From NCBI RefSeq assembly GCF_003967555.1, contig NZ_BIFS01000002.1, forward strand, positions 1,054,001 through 1,118,000: a DNA stretch of 64,000 nt, written 5' to 3'. A program made the translations under genes and the position numbers. The stretch comes from Dictyobacter kobayashii (lineage in GTDB: Bacteria; Chloroflexota; Ktedonobacteria; Ktedonobacterales; Ktedonobacteraceae). The notes beneath the pieces are model-generated. The model saw nothing but the letters and a program-made list of their open reading frames with translations, did not search any database and was not told the origin of the DNA. Shown piece after piece: positions 1 to 9,239 of the stretch (position 1 is its first letter; each line of letters begins with the position of its first letter).

Positions 1-416
1 CACCAGGGCCTGGAGCCGCCGCATATGATGGACCGCCAGAATATCCTCCAGGCTGATTAAAGGATGATGGTGGATATTGCTGCCCGGGCTGATTATAGGG
101 CGATGCCCCCCCTGACTCGCTTGATTGTAAGGCGATGAGCCCGCTGGTTTGAACTGATTATAGGGCGATGAGCCCCCTGACCCGCTTGATTGTAGGGCGA
201 TGACGGCCTCTGCTGATAGGGATTAGGATTATTATTATAATTTGGGGGCGGAGGCATCGGCGCATTTCCATAAGTAGTAGGAGGGGTAGGTCCTGGGTAA
301 GCAGTTGGTGGCAACTGCCCAGGTGCATTGACATTCGAAATCGGTACAGCTGAACCACAGGTAGGGCAAGCATTAGCACCAGGTGGGAGGGGCGCTCCAC
401 ATACACGACACTGCAT
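1..416 (-). CDS. Zinc-ribbon protein with Pro/Tyr/Gln-rich linker (partial, two frame slips)
   Basis: Starts at ATG 414-416 behind a GAGGAG ribosome-binding site (421-427) and runs off the left edge. The N-terminus has two CxxC knuckles (CRVCG and CPTCG), the usual double zinc ribbon of bacterial membrane or regulatory proteins, followed by a low-complexity linker rich in P, N, Y, Q and G. After about residue 77 the open frame degenerates. If one G is added to the coding-strand G5 tract (173-177) and one to the G7 tract (106-112), the frame continues to the edge with the same SPYNQ-type composition. I therefore read it as one gene with two one-base slips, not as a 107-residue protein. Function unknown; related proteins often carry C-terminal membrane segments, which would lie outside the window. 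Confidence 0.6.
89..203. repeat. Imperfect intragenic tandem repeat in the linker of the zinc-ribbon gene
   Basis: A composite unit made of CTGATTATAGGGCGATG (89-105 and 154-170) and CGCTTGATTGTARGGCGATGA (118-138 and 183-203) occurs about twice, some 65 bases apart. It encodes SPYNQ-containing linker repeats. The two G tracts that disrupt the frame lie inside it. Confidence 0.7.
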
Positions 417-824
417 ATACTCTCCTCATAGTTAAAGACAAATCCAAGAACATAGGGCGACTTCAGAATACTTGCCCATCCCATATACTTCTAAAGAAGC
501 ACATTCTTCGCCAAGGTCTACAGAAACTTTTCAGCATATTTGCATCTCATTGGATGCAATCTATTGAAAGACTTACATTCCACTTACAACATAGAAACGA
601 GCACAGTATCTAAAATTTAACGATGACTATATAGCCGCTCAACAAAGTACTAGTCCCAATTATAAAAACTCTTGCATTAGATTGCAACTACGAAGACGGC
701 TTTTGGTATTTATAAGTTGGAAAGACAAATTCTGATTAGAAGGGATGCTATTCGATCAGGAATACCAAACTCTATCAGCAGCGCCCGTATTTCTGATTAC
801 GTGGAGCAAATTATAAAACACGCT
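417..824. other. Divergent intergenic region
   Basis: AT-rich spacer between the divergent zinc-ribbon and sigma-factor genes. It should hold both promoters. I see no clear repeat, hairpin or credible extra gene. Short open frames here are not supported by a ribosome-binding site. Confidence 0.5.
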
Positions 825-1454
825 ATGAGCCAACACGAAAAAGATCTATTAATATTGCTCGCTACCGACCTGCATCTCCACTTTCAGCAGATGGTACTGA
901 GCTATCAACATCGTCTCTATACCTTTGCATATCGCCTGTCCGGTAGTCAGCAAAATGCAGAAGATATTGTACAGGAAGCATTCATAAGCGCTTATGTAAC
1001 ACTGGAAAACTATCCCCCCGAGCGTATACGTACATTAAAATTGCAAGCCTGGCTCTATCGTGTAACCTTAAATGTCTATACACATTCGCTACGAGGCTCA
1101 CGGCTGCACGTTGTGCCACTGGATATGGAGGCGGAAGGCGCAGCACTGGAGATCGAAGATCGTATGGAAGAGCAACCTGAAATGCTCTTTGAACATATAG
1201 AGCAGCAGCAAGAATTAGCATGCCTGCTAGCACAACTACCAGAAAGATATCGCATCACTATTACCTGCTATTATTTTGAACATCTCAGCTATCAAGAGAT
1301 CGCAGACTTACTCGATCAACCAATCGGAACAGTGAAATCCTCCATCTCACGTGGGATACGCCAGCTCCGTAAGCTCATCGAGGCAGCGCCAGAGCAGGAA
1401 GGACGAAAGGAGACACGATGGAACCCCAAAAGTGCAATGCAGCAAAAGAAATAG
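825..1454 (+). CDS. ECF-type RNA polymerase sigma factor
   Basis: Sigma-70 family protein of about 209 residues. Region 2 is visible as the QHRLYTFAYRLSGSQQNAED stretch followed by the IVQEAF core-binding/-10 motif. Region 4 is visible near the C-terminus as LPERYRI, then LSYQEIADLL and GTVKSSISRGI, the -35 recognition helix. I chose ATG 825; the frame stays open upstream to a TTG at 717, but the extra 36 residues do not look like sigma sequence and neither start has a good Shine-Dalgarno. It overlaps the next gene by 37 bases, so the two are probably translationally coupled. No classical zinc-finger anti-sigma gene follows; the next product, a membrane HEAT protein, is the obvious candidate partner (inference). 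Confidence 0.88.
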   Translation: MSQHEKDLLILLATDLHLHFQQMVLSYQHRLYTFAYRLSGSQQNAEDIVQEAFISAYVTLENYPPERIRTLKLQAWLYRVTLNVYTHSLRGSRLHVVPLDMEAEGAALEIEDRMEEQPEMLFEHIEQQQELACLLAQLPERYRITITCYYFEHLSYQEIADLLDQPIGTVKSSISRGIRQLRKLIEAAPEQEGRKETRWNPKSAMQQKK

Positions 1455-2668
1455 AAAATACCTGGCATGATCAAAAACAAGCTCCAGACACCCTTCTTGC
1501 TAGCGTATTGAACCGCCTTGAGCAGCGGCAACCCTATCTACAGCCCGGTCAATCCCTGGCAGAACTTCAGAAAGGACTTACTGATCCAGCCTGGGAGATA
1601 CGTGCGGCCACCGTACGATCCCTGGACGGACAAGATGATCTGGAGACATTAGCGTTACTCCAATCTGCCCTGGAGGATGAACATAGGCTGGTACGGGTCG
1701 CGGCACTAAGAGTGCTTGGTCATATGACACAAAGCACGGCGCTGGAATATCTACTCCATGCACTAAATGACAGCGAATGGGAGGTACGTGAGATGGCAGT
1801 GCTGGCCCTGGGGGAGCTCAATAGAAAAACACCAGACTTATTAAATGCCCTGCTACGCCTGGCCAGGCACGATCCTGATGGGACGGTACGTGAGGCGGCA
1901 AACTATGCGCTGAACAGGCAAGAAAGTGAACAGGCCCTGACTCCTATCCCGGATCCAACACCGATGATTGAAACAGTAACGAGAAGAAGACTGGCCGGGC
2001 ATACAGCACTTAAAGAGATAAGAAATACCTGCGCGCACTACGGCGTGATTTTTCAAAAGCAAAGTAGATTACTTCACAGCAGTATCTGGATTGGAGGTCT
2101 CCTTATCATCATCTTAGGGACCATATTGAGTCTCAAAACGTTGTTATTTAACCACGCCAGTATTAAAGATGCTACATTATATCTGACCCTCTTTACCTGT
2201 ATTTCTTCAGGCGCGGGCACAGCATTTCTCTATGGTGGAGAAAACGATCCGGGCCTGGAGTTGACACTTTCGACAGCCACCTCGATACGTAGCATGATGT
2301 TTTTCAGGTTCCTCTGGGTAGTTGGCTACCATCTACTGCTATCATTCATCGCTTCAGGAATTATGGCCATGCTGCATGGAGGAGGATTTTGGGAGATCAT
2401 CCATTCCTGGCTTGGACCAGTGATCCTGTTTGCATCCATAGCATTTTCAATTTCGCTACTGATAAGCTCCTGGATCTCATTGTTGATTACCCTGATCGTA
2501 GAGGCTTTAAAGATGCTGGTCTTTCATATGGATAAGGGGATGCCAGGTATTGGCTTATCACTTGCCATTAACGGCCCAATCAATCCATGGCTCTTTGTCG
2601 GGGCACTCTGCTTGTTAATCGTTGCGGTAATGTATGCGCCACGCCAACCACGCCTGGTATCAATCTAA
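1418..2668 (+). CDS. HEAT-repeat protein with C-terminal membrane domain
   Basis: 416 residues; start ATG 1418 behind AAAGGAG. Residues about 45-165 form HEAT/PBS-lyase-type repeats (AWEIRAATVRSL, HRLVRVAALRVLGHM, EWEVREMAVLALGEL, DGTVREAANYAL), a helical protein-interaction scaffold. The second half has five or six hydrophobic segments (about 220-240, 245-268, 285-315, 325-365, 385-405), placing the repeats in the cytoplasm next to the membrane. Its position between an ECF sigma gene and ABC-2 permease genes suggests a membrane sensor or sigma regulator, or an accessory subunit of the transporter. No known anti-sigma motif was seen, so the role is inferred from context only. Confidence 0.75.
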   Translation: MEPQKCNAAKEIENTWHDQKQAPDTLLASVLNRLEQRQPYLQPGQSLAELQKGLTDPAWEIRAATVRSLDGQDDLETLALLQSALEDEHRLVRVAALRVLGHMTQSTALEYLLHALNDSEWEVREMAVLALGELNRKTPDLLNALLRLARHDPDGTVREAANYALNRQESEQALTPIPDPTPMIETVTRRRLAGHTALKEIRNTCAHYGVIFQKQSRLLHSSIWIGGLLIIILGTILSLKTLLFNHASIKDATLYLTLFTCISSGAGTAFLYGGENDPGLELTLSTATSIRSMMFFRFLWVVGYHLLLSFIASGIMAMLHGGGFWEIIHSWLGPVILFASIAFSISLLISSWISLLITLIVEALKMLVFHMDKGMPGIGLSLAINGPINPWLFVGALCLLIVAVMYAPRQPRLVSI

Positions 2669-2697
2669 TGCTGACCAAATACAAAATGGAGGGAGCT

Positions 2698-3438
2698 ATG
2701 TTGTTAGATCGGCTCTATTATGAGATAAAACTATTGGGAAAACGGTCCATCCTCACCCCATTGATGCTATTGCTTGGTTTTGTGCTGCTCGCCTTTCTGC
2801 TCAATTCCAGGCAGGTAAATCCGGCGCGCACTTTACTGGCCGGTGTTGAGATGATGTTACCAATCGCCATGGGTGCCATCATTGGAACAGTGATCGCCCA
2901 GGATGCGGCCTTAGAGCTGCAGCTGACGGTGCCACATAAATATCATCATACGGCTGTTTTACGCTTTAGCTGTCTCCTCGTTCTATCAGTAAGCTTGGCG
3001 CTCATCTATATTAACAGCATGAACGGCCTGCACCTGATATACCTGCCCAGCTTTATGCAAAACTGGTCACCACTGGTCAGATTGCTACTCATCCAATTGA
3101 TCTGGCTGGCCCCCTTGCTCTGGTGCCTGGCCGTTGGTAGTTGCTTCGCGCTCCTCTTACAGAGTCGTACAGCCGGGGTAGCACTCCTGGGCGGCATCTG
3201 GATTGCTGAAATCATCTTCAAAGACTTCATTGCTTTGACAGATTGGCTGCGTCCATTCCTTCTTTTCCCAGCTACTTTACTGGGTTTTCCACAAACAGAT
3301 GCCACGTGGGAACAATACAACAAATACTTTCTGGTTACGCGCATTGAACTAACCGCAACCGCCATCATCTTGTTCGTGCTGGGCTGGCTACTCTTACGTA
3401 ATAGCGAACGAATGCTGAAAGGAAGCGTTGAAGAATGA
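2698..3438 (+). CDS. ABC-2-type membrane permease subunit
   Basis: About 246 residues with roughly six hydrophobic helices and no soluble domain. The open frame begins at 2587, but ATG 2698 follows GGAGGGAGCT, which fixes the start; upstream residues lie inside the previous gene. Likely one half of a membrane-spanning exporter or integrity protein energised by the ATPase two genes downstream. The stop overlaps the next start (ATGA). Substrate unknown. Confidence 0.75.
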   Translation: MLLDRLYYEIKLLGKRSILTPLMLLLGFVLLAFLLNSRQVNPARTLLAGVEMMLPIAMGAIIGTVIAQDAALELQLTVPHKYHHTAVLRFSCLLVLSVSLALIYINSMNGLHLIYLPSFMQNWSPLVRLLLIQLIWLAPLLWCLAVGSCFALLLQSRTAGVALLGGIWIAEIIFKDFIALTDWLRPFLLFPATLLGFPQTDATWEQYNKYFLVTRIELTATAIILFVLGWLLLRNSERMLKGSVEE

Positions 3439-4220
3439 GCACTCAGATTAATGTATTCGGTGGGACATTTCGCTATGAATTTTTAATGCAAGTACGGCGA
3501 CGTTCATTGTGGATAACGATGTTATTAGTAGGCTTATTAGAAATTGCCCTCTATGCTCGCTGGCCAAATACAAATTTCTTTACTGATAGCTACCTGCAAT
3601 TACCCATCACTCAGACCATGGCTGAACTGGCCGCTCTGATTAATTTTCTTTTACCAGCCGCCTTTGGCTGTATGATAGCTGACCGCCTGCCTAGAGACAG
3701 GCGTACAAAGGTAGACGAGTTATTTACAGCCATGCCAGGGGCGCTCAGCGCTCGTTTAGTAGGAAAGTATCTAGGGAGTATCAGTGCGACATTACTGCCG
3801 ATGCTTTTCTTTTTTCTACTTGGCACTGGCTTTATCCTTTATCGCACAGGAAATATACAAAGCATCCTATTGGCCCTGCCAGTATTCAGCATCATTATCC
3901 TGCCGGGCATTCTATTCATCAGTGCCTTCTCGCTGGCCTGCCCCTCCATTATGTGGGTACCACTCTACCAGTTTTGTTTCGTCGGCTACTGGTTCTGGGG
4001 CAACTTCTTAAGCCCCACCAACGGAATTCCAACTATATCGGACACCATACTAACTCCCGAGGGCAGATTTATGATCACAGGTATCTTTGGGCTGCATAAC
4101 ACAAATCTACATGCCACCCCAGCTCAAGGCTGGGAAAGTCTCTCACTCCTGGTTGGTATGGCTATCCTGGTTCTCTGTGTACTCTGGCAAGTTTTGCGCT
4201 GGCAAAAAGCACAGCAATAA
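3435..4220 (+). CDS. ABC-2-type membrane permease subunit
   Basis: 261 residues with about six transmembrane segments. It starts at the ATG overlapping the preceding stop codon, indicating translational coupling. The sequence between helices 2 and 3 (ADRLPRDRRTKVDELFTAMP) resembles the cytosolic loop of ABC-2 permeases next to ABC-type ATPases. With its neighbours it forms a two-permease, one-ATPase transporter. Substrate cannot be deduced. Confidence 0.75.
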   Translation: MSTQINVFGGTFRYEFLMQVRRRSLWITMLLVGLLEIALYARWPNTNFFTDSYLQLPITQTMAELAALINFLLPAAFGCMIADRLPRDRRTKVDELFTAMPGALSARLVGKYLGSISATLLPMLFFFLLGTGFILYRTGNIQSILLALPVFSIIILPGILFISAFSLACPSIMWVPLYQFCFVGYWFWGNFLSPTNGIPTISDTILTPEGRFMITGIFGLHNTNLHATPAQGWESLSLLVGMAILVLCVLWQVLRWQKAQQ

Positions 4221-4250
4221 ATAATAGTATCACCTGCAAGGAGCTCTAGC

Positions 4251-5159
4251 ATGGAAATAATTCTCGAAGGCCTGACAAAAACCTATCGTGGCAATATACA
4301 AGCCTTAAAGGGTCTGGATCTAACCATTGAACATGGCATGTTTGGCCTGTTAGGGCCTAATGGAGCTGGCAAAACCACCTTGATGCGCATACTAGCAGGC
4401 ATCCTCTATCCTTCTTCCGGTAGCATCCAGGTAGGCCAATATGATGGCACAACAGAAAAAGGCCGTACAGCAATTAAACGGACGCTGGGTTATTTGCCCC
4501 AGGATTTAGGGATGTATCCAGATCTAAGCGCGCGTGAATTTCTGGATTATGTTGGCATTTTGAAGGACTTGAACGATCGCCAGCAGCGCAAAGCCCGAGT
4601 CGCGGAGCTGCTCGAAATGGTCTCACTGAGCGATGTGGCCCATAGAAAATTGAAAACCTACTCAGGAGGAATGAAACGCCGCGTTGGCATCGCGCAGGCG
4701 CTACTCAATAATCCTCAGCTCTTGATCGTGGATGAGCCAACCGCTGGCCTGGACCCAGAGGAGAGGATTCGCTTTCGCAATCTGCTCAGCGATCTGGGGG
4801 AAAATCGCACTGTGTTGCTCTCAACCCATATCGTTGAGGATATAGCTCAGACATGTCATAAATTGGCGGTCATGCGGACCGGTGAAGTTATTTTTCACGG
4901 CACGACGGCTGAGCTAATACGGCAGACGACCGGCAAGGTCTGGCTCCTTACCACTCAGGGTCAAAAGCCGCAGGGCGATCTCATTGTTGTCTCAACCATA
5001 CATACTGAGCGGGGCATACAATATCGGGTGGTTGGCGATGAAGCCTCCATCAACCGGATAGAAGGGGTGAGCGCCACGCAGACAGAGCCAGGCCTGGAAG
5101 ATGGCTATGTCTGGCTGATGCGCGAACAACGCTCACAAATCAAACAACCTGCGTATTAA
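4251..5159 (+). CDS. ABC transporter ATP-binding protein
   Basis: 302 residues. Walker A GPNGAGKTT (about residue 35), Q-loop at GYLPQDLG, signature YSGGMKRR, Walker B LLIVDEPTAGLDPEE and the switch STHIVED are all intact, so the ATPase should be active. The C-terminal 80 residues are the variable extension common in ABC-2 drug, lipid or antibiotic exporters. It starts at ATG 4251 after AAGGAGCTCTAGC, 30 bases behind the second permease gene, and closes the sigma/HEAT/permease operon. Confidence 0.92.
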   Translation: MEIILEGLTKTYRGNIQALKGLDLTIEHGMFGLLGPNGAGKTTLMRILAGILYPSSGSIQVGQYDGTTEKGRTAIKRTLGYLPQDLGMYPDLSAREFLDYVGILKDLNDRQQRKARVAELLEMVSLSDVAHRKLKTYSGGMKRRVGIAQALLNNPQLLIVDEPTAGLDPEERIRFRNLLSDLGENRTVLLSTHIVEDIAQTCHKLAVMRTGEVIFHGTTAELIRQTTGKVWLLTTQGQKPQGDLIVVSTIHTERGIQYRVVGDEASINRIEGVSATQTEPGLEDGYVWLMREQRSQIKQPAY

Positions 5160-5172
5160 CATACCACCCCAG

Positions 5173-5201
5173 CTGACGGATGCTAACCATGCATTCGTCA
5201 G
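5173..5201. terminator. Hairpin between convergent genes
   Basis: Arms CTGACGGATGC (5173-5183) and GCATTCGTCAG (5191-5201) pair over 11 bases with one G-U, between the ATPase stop and the convergent unknown gene. There is no strong T-tract, so termination is probable rather than certain. Confidence 0.5.
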
Positions 5202-5226
5202 TCCAAAGGCTAGAGTGGAGATTTAA

Positions 5227-6102
5227 TCAAGCCTGGCGCTCACCATCTTGCGACTTAATACGTTCCAGTGCTACCTGTTGTGCTTGCGAGACAACCTGCC
5301 AGCCAGCGATAGCATTTTTACTGCCATGAGGGCCAATCAATTCCTCAAAACGATTGCGGGTGAAGAAGCGCTCAAAACCCGCCACATCATAGCAGAGCAT
5401 CAAAATAAGTTCATCGAGGGATTGGGAGGGAAACTTTTCACTACTGAACTGGATTAAACCACGCGGCTGCTCAATCTGGCAGGTGTAGTAATAGACTTTC
5501 TGGCCACCGGGTAGCTCGGCATGTAGCTTCTGGCGCATTTTTACCACGATACCTTCAGCATCCTCTGCCTCAATTTCTCGTTCTTCCTGGTGGTCTTTGC
5601 TATAGTATTCGTTGAGCCGGCGCTGCATCAGCTCGATACGAGCCTCCATGAAGCCGGGCATGGTGAGCAATTTGCGCTCACCTTCATTTCTGATCAATTT
5701 GATAGTGCCTGGTCCATACCAGATCTCAATCCAATGATTTTTGGGATATCTCTCGTAGAATAAAGGCACACTTATACGAGAATTGATCAACGCACGAATG
5801 ATTGGCCCTTCTTCATAACGAGCATGTTTCTCTTCGCCACGGATCCAGCTCCAGCCAGCTATATCATCATCATGATAGCCAAAGGCCCAGCACATGGTAG
5901 CCTCGGCTTCAGGCAGCTCTTCAACCTCATAAGTATCATATGTACGTATCAGAAAGTGTCTAATCTCTTCAAACAACATATTCCAGAACGCATCATTGCG
6001 ATGACCTGTATACAGCCCCTCCTGTTGCATATACTGCACAATGTAATCTACAGATGCTTCAATGTAGGGTTCAATATAGTCGACGAACTCAACACTATCC
6101 AC
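5227..6102 (-). CDS. Uncharacterised soluble protein
   Basis: 291 residues beginning with GTG 6102 behind AAAGGAG (11-base spacing). It is acidic, rich in E, Y and W, with no signal peptide or transmembrane segment and no motif I recognise. The middle contains short strand-like stretches (HWIEIWYGPGTIKLI, KVYYYTCQIEQ). It stands alone, convergent with the ABC operon and divergent from the galactosidase gene. No function can be assigned. Confidence 0.7.
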   Translation of the reverse strand: MDSVEFVDYIEPYIEASVDYIVQYMQQEGLYTGHRNDAFWNMLFEEIRHFLIRTYDTYEVEELPEAEATMCWAFGYHDDDIAGWSWIRGEEKHARYEEGPIIRALINSRISVPLFYERYPKNHWIEIWYGPGTIKLIRNEGERKLLTMPGFMEARIELMQRRLNEYYSKDHQEEREIEAEDAEGIVVKMRQKLHAELPGGQKVYYYTCQIEQPRGLIQFSSEKFPSQSLDELILMLCYDVAGFERFFTRNRFEELIGPHGSKNAIAGWQVVSQAQQVALERIKSQDGERQA

Positions 6103-6248
6103 GTTACAGATGCTCCTTTGTTCAGTGCAGCTAACTTAATCGGTTTGCGTCATTTCTTAGATATAGCAATATAACAGGCTATCCAGCATTGCTAATTGTC
6201 ACGATTCCTCTATACAGTATACTCATCGAACCAAATACATACTACCCC

Positions 6249-6308
6249 TGAAAGCATGTCCATCTTCTCGCTTGCTCGTGATCTCTAGACGAACATGAAA
6301 AAGCCCTG
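6249..6308 (+). repeat. Truncated copy of the 129-bp MITE-like element
   Basis: These 60 bases match the reverse complement of one arm of the element at 29465-29593, with about five differences. The copy ends in the same terminal repeat ACATGAAAAAGCCCTG, but lacks the opposite terminal repeat and the central palindrome. It lies in the 306-base spacer 6103-6408, upstream of the galactosidase gene; I see nothing else certain in that spacer. Confidence 0.8.
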
Positions 6309-6408
6309 CAATATCTTTGCCTGAATATATCTGATGGATAAAGCGCTATTTATATGGTAGACTCTCGGTTATGGCAATGTGAACTGCTAACAATGGAGTT
6401 TTAATGTT

Positions 6409-8230
6409 ATGACAACTATTCGTACTACAACACCAACAATTTCTATTTCAGGCACTGGTGACAACTTTACAGCAACACATACAGCGACCGAGATAGAAGC
6501 TGGACTGACACGCATTTCATTACACATTACGGCCAATAGTCGGCAGGCCAGTCCCGTTCCCCGCATCCACATCAGCTGGTCACTGCCGATGCATGATATT
6601 TATAGCATCTGGTACTCTGGCAGTGATCGCAACAAAAGCATAGCGCCTGACTGGAGCCGAGGAAATATCGCCAAAGTGACATCGCAGATGCCAGTCATTA
6701 GCCTCTATAATTATCAAGGAGAAAACCGGCTCACGTTTGCCTTCTCAGATGCGCTAGAGGCCGTTGAGATTAAAACCGGGGTGAGCGAAGAGACGGGAGA
6801 GCTACACTGCTCGCTGGATCTCTTTGTGGAATCTTCACCAGAATTATCTCACTATGAGGCGACGTTGCGCCTGGATATGCGTGCGCTCCCTTACTATAGG
6901 GCCTTGCATGAGGTGCAGCAGTGGTGGGCCCAACAGTCCGGGTATGAACCGTTGCCTGCCCCTGAACACGCACGGCTGCCAATGTATTCGACCTGGTATA
7001 GCTTCCATCAACACTTAGAGCCAGCTGCGGTGGAGGCCCAGTGCCGCATTGCGAAAGAGCTCGGTTGTGAAGCGGTCATTGTGGATGATGGCTGGCAAAC
7101 CATCAATAATGAGCGCGGCTATGCTTATTGCGGCGATTGGGAAGTCGCGACAGAGAAGATTCCCGACATGAAAGCGCATGTGGCCAACGTACACGCGTCA
7201 GGCATGAAGTATATTTTATGGTATTCAGTTCCATTTGTGGGGCAAAGAGAGCAAGGTCTGGTCACGCTTTGAAAACCGTCTGCTCTATACCATCGAGCGA
7301 CTAGGGGCTGGAGTACTGGACCCACGCTATCCAGAGGTGCGCGAATATTTGATCCAGCTCTATGAAAAAGCCTTGCTTGAATGGGATCTAGATGGTTTTA
7401 AACTGGACTTCGTGGATGCTTTTCGAGCGGAACCGCGTTTCCCTCAAAATCCAGCAGCCCCGGCGTCAGTTGCTGTCAGGCCAATTACAGCGGGCGAAGA
7501 CGGGCGTGATGAGCAATCCATCGATAAGGCCGTTGATCGCCTGCTGACAGATGTCATGGCGCGCCTCAAAGCCTTAAAACCAGATATCTTGATCGAGTTC
7601 CGCCAATCCTACGTCGGGCCACTCATGCGCAAATACGGCAACATGTTCCGTGCAGGCGATTGCCCTTATGAGTTTATCACTAATCGTGTTCGTACGCTGG
7701 ACATACGCCTGCTGTGCGGTGAGACCGCAGCCCATGCGGACATGTTGATGTGGCATCCAGATGAGCCAGCCGAGGTCGTCGCCTTACAACTGATCAACGT
7801 CCTCTTCTCGGTCCCACAGATCTCGGTGCTGCTCGATAAAATACCAGCGGCTCATTTAGAAGTTGTGCGCTATTGGCTGACATTCTGGCGCCAGCAACGC
7901 GACGTCTTACTGGACGGCACATTGATGCCTTCACATCCAGAAGTGCTCTATCCAACCGTCAGCGCTGCCACCAAACAAAAGCACCTGATCGTATCCTATC
8001 TGGATAACGTGTTACCCATTCCAGCTTCGCTGCCACCAGAACTGATCATTATCAATGGCACCCTGGGTCAGCGCCTCGTGCTGGATGTCACGGAAGATAG
8101 TGGACCACGCCAGCTACACATCTATGATTGCCGGGGCAATAGTGTCGAGCAAAGAGAACTCACCTTAAGCGCAGGCTTGCATGCCCTGACGGTCCCTCCC
8201 GCTGGCCTGGTAACGCTACACACACACTAG
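6409..8230 (+). CDS. GH36-family alpha-galactosidase-like enzyme (one frame slip)
   Basis: Two overlapping frames (6409-7272 and 7235-8230) join exactly if one G is removed from the G4 run at 7239-7242, giving about 606 residues. The N-terminal half is the beta-rich domain; the TIM barrel starts near PMYSTWYSF, with VIVDDGWQ (strand 2-3), then ILWYSVPFVG at the junction. GFKLDFVDAF resembles the nucleophile strand (KxD), and FRAGDCPYE carries a candidate acid/base Asp. GH36 and raffinose-synthase enzymes act on alpha-galactosides; length and order fit. Start ATG 6409 follows GGAGTTTTAATGTT. The slip is most likely a base-calling error because the residues continue without loss. Confidence 0.75.
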
Positions 8231-8243
8231 AAGACAACACCTG

Positions 8244-8271
8244 GCCTGGGAGCGCTGACGCGCCCCCAGGC
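8244..8271. terminator. GC-rich hairpin between convergent genes
   Basis: GCCTGGG (8244-8250) pairs with CCCAGGC (8265-8271). The loop contains AGCGCTGACGCGCCC (8251-8265), which shares a 14-base core with the dispersed palindromic elements described below, so this may be a relic of one that now serves as a terminator. Confidence 0.45.
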
Positions 8272-8335
8272 GCGCGCTGCCTGTGCGGTTCAAACCCTCA
8301 CAGAGAGCCTTTTTGCCGTACAAGCAGCGCGGCAA

Positions 8336-8878
8336 TTAATAATGGATCTGGACCGTGGTTCCGATTGGAGCCCAATTATAGAGCCATTTGGCAGCCGCAT
8401 AAGGCATGGAGATACAACCATGGGACCCATCCTGCCAGCCATATGTTGGATCATTATGCCATCCGTTTGTTCCGGGACCATACACTGTATGCCACCAGGC
8501 ATCGTGTAGATAGAAGCCTCCTGCTTTCCATTCCAGAGCATAATTGATATAGGTTGGATCATAGTAATTGGGCGAACCTTCTGGCCATGGAGAAGTGAAG
8601 GTGGTTGGACTCTCTTTCGCGAAGACATGATAGGTGCCAGTTGGGGTCGCTAATCCTGCTCGCCCCGTCATTACGAGCGAAGAATAAACTGCCTCACCGC
8701 CTTCAAGGGCAGTCATCTTCTGCTGTGTTAGATCAATATCAATGACTTTACCCGCTGTCACAGTTGGATTAATGGCCGCACGGGCGGGGGTGGTAGTGAA
8801 TGGATTTGCCATCAATAGTACGGCAAGCAGAAACGCAACCATTCCCACCATACTTATTTCAACTATTTGCTTCTTCAT
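8336..8878 (-). CDS. Exported L,D-transpeptidase (YkuD domain)
   Basis: About 180 residues from ATG 8878, chosen because AAGGAGGGTACTGTC precedes it (the frame opens at 8911). It has an N-terminal signal or anchor helix (residues about 8-24), then a YkuD fold: VIDIDLTQQKMTAL opening strand, TPTGTYHVF, and the catalytic motif with His in GFYLHDAWWH and DGSHGCISMPYA containing the Cys nucleophile. Such enzymes form 3-3 peptidoglycan cross-links or attach wall proteins outside the membrane. No LysM or other substrate-binding domain is present. Confidence 0.88.
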   Translation of the reverse strand: MKKQIVEISMVGMVAFLLAVLLMANPFTTTPARAAINPTVTAGKVIDIDLTQQKMTALEGGEAVYSSLVMTGRAGLATPTGTYHVFAKESPTTFTSPWPEGSPNYYDPTYINYALEWKAGGFYLHDAWWHTVYGPGTNGWHNDPTYGWQDGSHGCISMPYAAAKWLYNWAPIGTTVQIHY

Positions 8879-9060
8879 GACAGTACCCTCCTTCCTTCTA
8901 ACACGAATCACGTAGAAGCAAAGTCGTAACTATTAGAATAATGCGACTATTTATAAAGTATACAAATCCTACAGCAAGCTAGAATAGGAGTACACCCGTC
9001 CAGCCGCGTTTTCTTTCGGATACATCCCCCCATATTGATTAAAAATAAAATATCAGCACG

Positions 9061-9144
9061 GAGCGCGCGTGCAGCGCTCAAAAATTTTTATATATTGTTG
9101 TAGTAAGGACGCGGACGTACCCTTACTGCAACAATATATAAAAA
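9061..9144. repeat. Palindromic intergenic element (GC block plus 24-bp hairpin)
   Basis: A GC-rich mini-hairpin (9061-9079, GAGCG...CGCTC) and an A5 spacer precede a stem of 24 bp with one mismatch (arms 9085-9108 and 9121-9144, 12-base loop). The layout matches the elements at 10846, 11051, 26829 and 55021, though the GC block is diverged. It lies in spacer 8879-9239, downstream of the formaldehyde dehydrogenase gene, where it could also act as a terminator. Confidence 0.7.
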
Positions 9145-9239
9145 TGAAAAAGGTGAATCACATTATAGATATATAAATGTATACAAATCACAATAAAAAA
9201 AGTGCGGGTGCCTCAGCACCCGCACGCAAGCTACGCTGG

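Noticed and set aside
8281..8305. tRNA T-arm-like sequence GGTTCAAACCC
   Set aside because: No matching acceptor, D-arm or anticodon arm could be built around it.
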